A stretch of 64,000 nt of DNA, from contig JAQOTE010000014.1 in the NCBI GenBank assembly GCA_029945375.1, forward strand, positions 124,001 through 188,000, read 5' to 3'. Below are positions 57,056-64,000 of the stretch, piece after piece. Every line of letters begins with the position of its first letter. The first letter of the stretch is position 1. Under the pieces are notes generated by a model, which saw nothing but the letters and a program-made list of their open reading frames with translations, was not told the DNA's origin and did not search any database. The DNA comes from Agaricus subrufescens (taxonomy: Eukaryota; Basidiomycota; Agaricomycetes; Agaricales; Agaricaceae). Made by a program: the position numbers and the translations under genes.

Positions 57056-57700
57056 ACACCCAGCCACCACGGCGCCCCTATCTGCTGCCCGCCATCGCAG
57101 TCTGGCCTCGCTGACACTTGGTGCCACGCACTATGTGCTACACCTGCCGCTACCTTGTTGCCATCCCCTGCCGCTCACCGCACACCACGCCATACAAACA
57201 CCCAGCCACCATTGTGCCATCGCAGTCCGGCCTCACTGACACCTGGTGCCATGCGCTATGTGCTACGCCTGCCGCTACCTTGTTGCCATCCCCTGCCGCC
57301 CACCGCGCACCACACCATACAAACAGCCCAGCCACCATTGTGCCATCGCAGTCCGGCCTCACTGACACTTGGTGCCACGCACTATGTGCTACGCCTGCCG
57401 CTACCTTGTTGCCATCCCCTGCCGCCCACCGCGCACCACACCATAAAACACCCAGCCACCATTGTGCCATCGCAGTCCCGGCCTTGCTGACACCTGGTGC
57501 CATGCGCTATGCACCACGCCTGCCGCTACCTTGTTGCCATCCCCTGCCACCCACCGCCCACCACACCGTACAAACACCCAGCCACCATTGCGCCATTTCG
57601 GTCCAGCCTCGCTGACACTTCACACTACATGCTACGCCTGGCTCACATGAAGGCCCTGCTGCTACCTCGTCGCCATCCCCTGCCACCCATCGCATGCCAC
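57056..57700. repeat. GC-rich minisatellite, ~125-bp unit
   Basis: Units beginning ACACCCAGCCACCATTG start at about 57056, 57198, 57323, 57448 and 57574. The spacing is 142, 125, 125 and 126 bp. Each contains CTGCCGCTACCTTGTTGCC. Apparent long frames across it on both strands are a by-product of the repeat. Confidence 0.85.
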
Positions 57701-57771
57701 CCATTGCATGCCCGCCGTACGAATACTCAGCTGCCACTGCACCCCTGTCCGCCCTACACTATCGTGGTCTA

Positions 57772-58280
57772 GCTGGCAGCCTCACCTCTTGAGCCAGAAG
57801 CATGCGCGCACCTTGGAGCACAGCACCAGCTACCATCTACCATGCCTGATCTGTGGGCAGGAGGTCTAGCTCGTGGGAAGAGGCGGTGGCCCCTTGCTTC
57901 AACTCCAGTAGCTGGCAGCCCCACCCTTTGAGCTAGAAGTGTGTGCAGCCCAGGTGCCATCTACCATGCCCAATTCATGGCAGGAGGTCTAGCTCACACG
58001 CAGGGGCAGCGGCACTCTGCTTCTGCTCGAGACTAGCCCCACCGATGTGCGTCCCCACTCTAGCCTCGCTAGCGGCTCCCCCCCCCCCCTTGAGCTGGAC
58101 GCATACCCGCACCTTGAAGCACGACTCCCTTGGCCCGGCAGCACCCACCCTCATTGGACTGCCACCTTGGACTTCCGCCCAGGACTCTCACCTTGAACCC
58201 TCGACTTTCCCCCTGGACTAGCGCCTTGTACTCCCGACTTTTGCCCTGGACTCCCGCCTTGGACCCTCGCCTTGAAGTGT
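57772..58280. repeat. Second GC-rich repeat block
   Basis: Two imperfect ~135-bp copies (from AGCTGGCAGCC at 57772 and 57909) share CATCTACCATGCC and AGGAGGTCTAGCTC. From about 58160 to 58280 a short unit resembling CCTTGGACTCCCG repeats. Confidence 0.7.
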
Positions 58281-58746
58281 AGAAACCTGTGACTAGGTAA
58301 ATGGATTCTGCCCTTCTGCAAATGAGTAATAAGTACAATAAATCAATAATAATAATAACAATTTATTTCTTTGCATCCCCGTCCAGTCTAGTCCCACCGG
58401 CGCATCTCCTAAATTCATGCTGTCCTTAAGGGGGTATTACGCACCAAAAATACTCTTTTATCCGCATCCGCATCGATCCTCATTGGTCCGTGCCATCCCG
58501 TGCGAGCTCCTCGCCTCTTTCTCATCATTCTGCTTGACTCCTCGTGGGTCCGTGCCTGGCCCTTGCCCGTCTCACCCACCCTATATAGAGTCCACCTAGG
58601 GGGCTGGATCTAAAGTGCCAACAGGAAGCAGTTGATCTTCTGAAAGATAATTGCGGTGGTGGTTGCAGGCAAGTAGACATTATTGTCAATACTGTTTAGG
58701 CTCATTTCAGAATATAATAAGAACAATTAAATTTTCCGAATTGTCG
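58281..58746. other. Intergenic region
   Basis: Short AATAAT microsatellite near 58340, otherwise nothing recognised. It includes the 3' flank of the 1309-residue gene. Confidence 0.4.
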
Positions 58747-61700
58747 CTAACATTCTGAATTCTCACTATCATAGTCCCCACCAACAATACTCTTGTTGTG
58801 GCCCTCATGAATGTTGGGGGTAGGTTTCTTTGTGTGACCATTGCCAACTGCATAGTCTGCCATCTCTTCACCAAAGATTTCCTCTATCGCAAAATATACC
58901 CCATACTCTTCATTTGCTAAGTGATTCATTACCCAATCATACAACCTTTTTAGGTATGCTTCAGGCGTAATGATATAATTTATCTGAAACCTGGGCATAG
59001 TTGTGACATCTGCACTTGTTGCCTCTGCAATCCGCAGCCTAATCATGTTCAACGCATGTATGAATTTTGAAGCTACCAGTCGTCAATCCATCAAATCAAT
59101 CCGGACATTTTAATAAATAACATACTATGTTTAGATGTCCAGGGATCCCCAAAGCCCATGCTGGGGGTGCGGTTTTGTCGTAAAGGGGACGTGTCATCCA
59201 ATATTGCCATGATATAGGTGGTTACCATTGTAATAAATGGCTCTCGTTGTTTCATACCCTTCTTGAGCCCATTGGGTGGTACCCAACGCCAGCTTCGGAT
59301 TGTGCGGTTCACGTCACTTGAACCCATGTCACCAGTTACCTGATATCGAGTCTCCATTGAGATATAGATATTTGGGAGGATTCCAGTGAACAAAATTGCC
59401 CAGACTAGGGCCATGTGATGTCGCCAGTTGTCCTTATCATAATTCTTCTCCGCCCACTCATAAACCTCCACCACATACTTGTGGGAACCTTTTGTTCTAT
59501 ATGCGGCAAGACTTGCATGGGCAATGGACCACTCGCTTGGAAGTACTGTTCTATCCCATAGGCCTTTCATTCCAGACAACTTCATGGGGATGCTCCAAGG
59601 CGTCCCCTTTGCTGCACTAGCTAAATTGGCCGCTGCGTGTTGAATTTGTGTGCCATCGTATGCAGGTCTAGGTAACTGTGCCATATCAATAGACATCCAA
59701 TGGAGATGAGATACAACATGGCGCGTCTTTCTTGCACTTTTTGATGGTGGATGCCAAGGCACAAATTCAACTTTGAGATTCTGCATGGTGATTGATAATA
59801 TATTTGCCATGACCCCCGATAGGTCAGGATCTGGGATCGCAAGAAGGGCGGTTATTTCAGGCATTGCAATTTGCAACGAAGTAATGAAAGCGCCATGTTT
59901 CCACAAGGGAGCGGAGACCAGGGAACCTGGCTGAACAATTTTGATGATTTGTTTTGCAAGTTCTTCATAGGTCAGTGATTCTGTGACATGGACCCCATCT
60001 TCAAGATCGCCTAGAGGGTTTTCGGATACACATGAAAGCAAAGCGGCATATGTGAGAGCATAGCGACCACCATATGATAGGGGATTGCCCTCTTTTGCCC
60101 ACTTTTTTAGGGCAATTTGTCGTGACTCTGCATATTCTGGTCCAGGAGAGCGGGCGCGCTTTTGTTTGAACATGTCATTCTTGACCTTTCGGGTAACAAA
60201 GTTCTTGCAATCATCAATAAAAAGAGATACGCAGTATGCCATGAGCGAGAATGATCTCTTTTCAGACTCATTGGTCTCAGATACAAAAGGTGGGGGTGGT
60301 TTTGAAAGGACAATAGCCATGGCGAGATGGGCATAAAATTGCTGTAGATTCTGTCAGCGCCTATGACATCATTGTCAATCAGAAAAGAAACATACATTGA
60401 AATGTCTTTCATCATAACGAAATAGCTGCGTAGCGCGTGATGAAGAAGGCGGGTTTGATGCATTTTGGCCTATAGGCCAGTTCTGTGCACAAATCTGATA
60501 GTAATTCCCGTTGACAATAACCACAATATCTGGATTAAAACAGGGTAAACCATCTGTAACCAAGGATCTGCCAATCCAGAGTGGTGACATGAGTGATGAG
60601 GCAATGACTGCGGCGTTGCCTGTGTGTAGATAGTTAAGACCACGCTCTACCACAGAACAGAGTTCAACAATTAGCGCATGCTTGAATTTTTTCCTTGGGT
60701 AAAGCGTTGCCCCTTTCGTGAATATGAGGTTCAAGAAGGCTGTTAGAGGAAATGTGGTCCACAAATAGAGGGCTGGAAAGGCCTGATTGACGCAATCTCA
60801 GTAATAAAAAAATCACATTAATCATGAGAACATACAGATGGTCGGAATAGCTCGATATGCGTCTCTAGAACTGTGCGGGTACTTGCATGGTCCCACATAC
60901 GGAGTAAAGGTCCAATAATTTCTTCTATGACAACACTGTGGCAGGTGAAAAGGTGGTGGACAGTACATTAAATCAAAAACTTACGATCCATATCTACGGG
61001 ATGGGTGCAGGGCCATCAAATCTATGCAGTAGACGTTCTCCAGGCGAAGGTCATGATTTAAATCGCTACATGCAATCTTCTGTTGAAATGCATCATGGGG
61101 CATTTGAACTTTGCAAGCGGCAAGAGCAGTATCAGCGCGTTGGACAAAGCTACCACCGGGGATAGCCCACTGGCCAGCCAACGCTGTTGTCACATTGCCA
61201 AGCTGCACGTCATGATGTTGTGTGATTCGACCTCGTGTATGATGCATAATGGAATTATAGCCTTGGGACGATATTGGGCGGATTACGTGAGCGTTCCCAG
61301 ATAAATAATAGGTAGATTCTGGGTCCCTGTCAACCAAGTTGGAAATCAACGGGATGGTTTCATTTGTGTTCCTGAGGTGATTATTGAGTCGCGCAACAAT
61401 GGGGTAGCATGTAGACATTAGTCCTTTGGCCTGAAAGTGTCCTACCGTCCTGAGGCCGGCCTGTGGATAAAAGTGAAAGGGGGTGGAGGCTTGGTGTTCG
61501 GATTCATTGGAATCATCTATCAAGGGGCTAGAGGGGACTAGGGGCGTGGGGGGATTAAAAGCCTGCTGTAGTTTGGCCGCTTTAACAAGAATGCCAAATG
61601 CCTGAGGTGACCCTTCATATGCCGGATCATGAGTGTCAACAATATAGCCACGATCGCTATATACTCGGTTATCATAAACATGTGGGAGAACATCTGCCTT

Positions 61701-62986
61701 GTCAGTGTCCAGAATTTCTTGAACCTGGGTATCTGACAACCGATTTCTGGACTCTGGGTCCAGAGAGTCAAATAGTCCACCGGGATAAGCCCCCATGAGC
61801 CCATCAAAGTCAGCACCATACCAACTATCGACCTCGTTGATCCTTTCTCACAAGTTAGAAACTTAAGAACTAAGAGAGGATGAAACAAACCTGATATGTG
61901 TGGCAAGAGCAACATTAACATAGCAGATACGGGACCAATCTCTGTCTGTATCCCATGTTATTCTTTCTTGAACAAGATTAACTCCTAGTCGGCTGTTTTG
62001 TCCAAAGCGCGAGGTGATACAAATGGGGTATCTGGATGGGAAGAAGCTGTCCTCCTTGTAAGAGTCTGGTGCCTCTGCAACCCAAGTATAGTATTGCGAT
62101 ACAATTGTTCCATCTAGTGACTTAAGATCCTGAAGGTTCAGGTCTAAGTAGCGGTTGCTTTGAAATTTTCAAAATATTTAGAAAATTGGAGAATGCGACA
62201 TTTTTATTATAAAACTTACAATATATTAGACACATTTTCATATTTTGCGTCCATAACATCAGGATACATTTCTGACACCAGGATGTCCCTATAATTCATT
62301 TGTTTCAGGCAATGCACCAGAAACATTTTTGTGTGCCGTTGTTGGGTAAGAGAGAGGCATGTTGTTTTGGAGTGATTGTGATTTGAAGTTGGGGGCGTCT
62401 CAATGTGATGTTGCGCATCTGAATCTTCACGGGGTATAAATGCCAACCATGCGTCTTCTCCTGCACCAGTCTTTCCAATCCTCATCATGGCCCCAACCGG
62501 ATTGAATCCTAGCACAACATGTTTGGTTGTAAAATTACGATGGCTGTCCTTGAGGTCCATTTTGAATGAGAAATTGTGGTGGGTATCCAATGCCAGAATC
62601 ACTGGGGCCAGGCCTAAGCCACGGCTAACACATACAAGCAAGTCCAGATAAGTGGCATCTGTATCCCAGAACATTGTTTTTGAATCCACCGGAACAACAT
62701 GTCGAGATCCATAGACAATCTTGTGACGACTCTGAAGAGTTTGGATGGCCGCTGTGGTGTTGTTGTCCTTGAACATTCTTTCCAGGGTGGAAAGGTCAAT
62801 GTCGCTACAAGCTGCACTACGAAACCTTTGCATTGCAACCTCGTATGAATCTTGTGGACAAAAAAGAGCTGCCGAATAAGCCTCTGTCTGGTCAAATGGA
62901 TCATCAGTATGAAGCTCATCTGGTATTAATCCAATATCAAAGGCGGTATCTAGGGAAGCGCTGCTGGGTGTGACAGTTGCGGGCAT
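58747..62986 (-). CDS. Large unknown protein, 1309 residues, seven exons
   Basis: Exons 62986-62220, 62157-61891, 61842-60985, 60935-60836, 60782-60396, 60350-59126 and 59072-58747. Every intron is GT-AG and 43-62 bp. All phases agree, for 3930 coding bases ending in TAG. No internal stop or shift. Landmarks: FNPVGAMMRIGKTGAGEDAW (exon 1), FPSRYPICITSRFGQNSRL (exon 2), YYLSGNAHVIRPISSQGYNS (exon 3) and WSIPMKLSGMKGLWD (exon 6). No signal peptide, obvious membrane span or known catalytic motif. I do not recognise the family. The intact structure beside decayed repeats suggests selection. Confidence 0.85.
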
Positions 62987-63108
62987 GGTGGCAGTATGGA
63001 CTGGGTTGAAATGGCAATCATAGAATAGTAACGGCAGTTATGTCTAGCACAATTTACGTAGACTGTACGTTTCAGAGGATTCTAAGGTGTAATTAGAAAT
63101 CCAAGTGA

Positions 63109-64000
63109 TTACGGCCCATCTCCTTTTTGCGTGGCCTTACGCTTCTGGACCTTGAGCTTCTGAGGCCTCGGCGGGGCTGATTCTTGAACATTTTTATGCA
63201 ATTAGAGAGCTATCACGGCGCCACAGTGCAAGTCTTACCAGGGCTGCGTATTTCTTGCGGTTTATCTCTTTTAAGACTGGATGAACTTGGCCTTTTTACA
63301 GGTGTTACAACCTTGCCTATTATAAATCATATGACGAAAAACAATTATTCAGTTTAGAAGTTATTGGCTAGCAAGGAGATGACTCACGTTCGGATGAATC
63401 ATAATCAGGCATTTCATTAGAAATAGGGTCATGATCGTCCAACCTATGACTACTTGAGGACGGCACTAATGCTATTAGTTTGCAATGCAAAGCGGACAGA
63501 AGATCGTTATATTCTACCGGGCTCTGTGTTGGTGTCCATTGGTTTTTGGACACGTGTTTGAGTAGCAAAAGTAACTACTGACAATCAAGAATTGAGCACA
63601 TACAACATTATGAAAAAGATGAGAAAAGGACATACCCCTATTAGTATTTTCTGATGAAATCTATGTGAAAGATAAATTATTATATTATAATTACATCGTT
63701 AATAAATAATAATGACTTGCCGTTTCTTCCTGTCTTTGCTTAGTAGAGCCGCCTTTTGCTAAAGAGGCCTATTTGCATTGGTAAGGACGGTAGTTTATCA
63801 AATATGTGAACTCCCTTTTACTTTTTGTTTATCTTTCTTTTTTTTGTCCCCACCGGCCTTCTTCTTTCCTTTCCCTTTGGCATCGGTTTTAGTTTTTGAG
63901 GATTCCTATACATATTGTCAAGTCTAGTGGGTAATTCTCGGAAAACAACAAAGCAGTAACATACAGTCACTTTCACACGATCATCTTCAGTGCGAACCTT
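63109..64000 (-). CDS. Lysine-rich gene, 3' part (start outside window)
   Basis: At least three well-supported 3' exons. One is 63585-63390, containing EYNDLLSALHCKLIALVPSSSSHRLDD. Two short ones are rich in Lys/Arg/Pro (VVTPVKRPSSSSLKRDKPQ and PPRPQKLKVQKRK), ending at TAA 63109-63111. Upstream to the edge there are Lys-rich exon candidates (KGKGKKKAGGDKKKKDK near 63870), but splicing between about 63590 and 63720 could not be settled. The protein is likely nuclear, judging by basic clusters. It ends 122 bp before the start of the 1309-residue gene, same strand. Confidence 0.5.

Noticed and set aside
57118..57615. 165-codon frame in the minisatellite
   Set aside because: Unit length close to a multiple of three keeps frames open on both strands; the peptide only repeats with the DNA.
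58747..62986. KDZ, Plavaka or Helitron transposase identity
   Set aside because: I looked for a KDZ-type Cys-cluster and SWIM signature, Plavaka-like motifs and Rep/helicase motifs and found none.
1..64000. CRISPR array, rRNA or tRNA genes
   Set aside because: None seen. The regular repeat at 57 kb has no short repeat-spacer structure, and no tRNA-like fold was convincing by eye.

Overview
The window reads as nuclear DNA of a filamentous basidiomycete, probably a mushroom-forming agaricomycete. Genes carry many short GT-AG introns of about 45-75 bp. LTR retrotransposons of Ty3 and Ty1/copia type fill the left 60%. There is an intact TET/JBP-type dioxygenase and two KRE6/SKN1-like beta-glucan synthesis relics. 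No bacterial or organellar genes were seen. The species is not identifiable from what I can read.

Layout. (1) 1-2750: Ty3-type Gag running off the left edge, its LTR, and a rearranged second LTR copy. (2) 2751-31815: one giant Ty3 element on the minus strand, with LTRs of 1384 bp (left) and about 1402 bp net (right). Gag and Pol occupy 24.4-17.6 kb. Between Pol and the left (3') LTR lie two multi-exon genes on the opposite strand. The first is broken by a 546-bp solo LTR (target duplication AGATT). That LTR is split by a copia element (6373-14357, duplication TGACT), which is itself split by a 1587-bp terminal-inverted-repeat element (8738-10324, flanked by TA). A second copia element (24951-30616, duplication GAAAC) sits in the right LTR. 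(3) 31816-38558: copia fragment, 5'-truncated Ty3 chromovirus with extra sense-strand ORFs, and an inverted piece of the giant LTR. (4) 38576-39404: 5'-truncated LINE with a 16-bp target duplication. (5) 39.6-42.7 kb: intact five-exon TET/JBP-like gene plus two small predicted genes. (6) 42.7-56 kb: mostly non-coding or decayed DNA, with a 30-bp perfect palindrome, a ~2.1-kb tandem duplication carrying two KRE6/SKN1-like pseudogenes, and a dispersed duplicate flanking it. (7) 57.0-58.3 kb: GC-rich minisatellites. (8) 58.7 kb to the end: an intact seven-exon gene for a 1309-residue protein I do not recognise, then the 3' end of a lysine-rich gene.

A common mutational theme: nearly every premature stop I traced in the retroelements is TGA where the frame expects CGA (Arg). 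Three separate elements have lost a catalytic Asp through a CpG-to-CpA change. The two LTRs of the 6373 copia element differ at six positions by eye, all CpG transitions. This fits CpG methylation decay or a CpG-directed RIP-like process. The intact TET/JBP-type gene, whose family oxidises methylated bases, is therefore a relevant neighbour, but a functional link is inference only.
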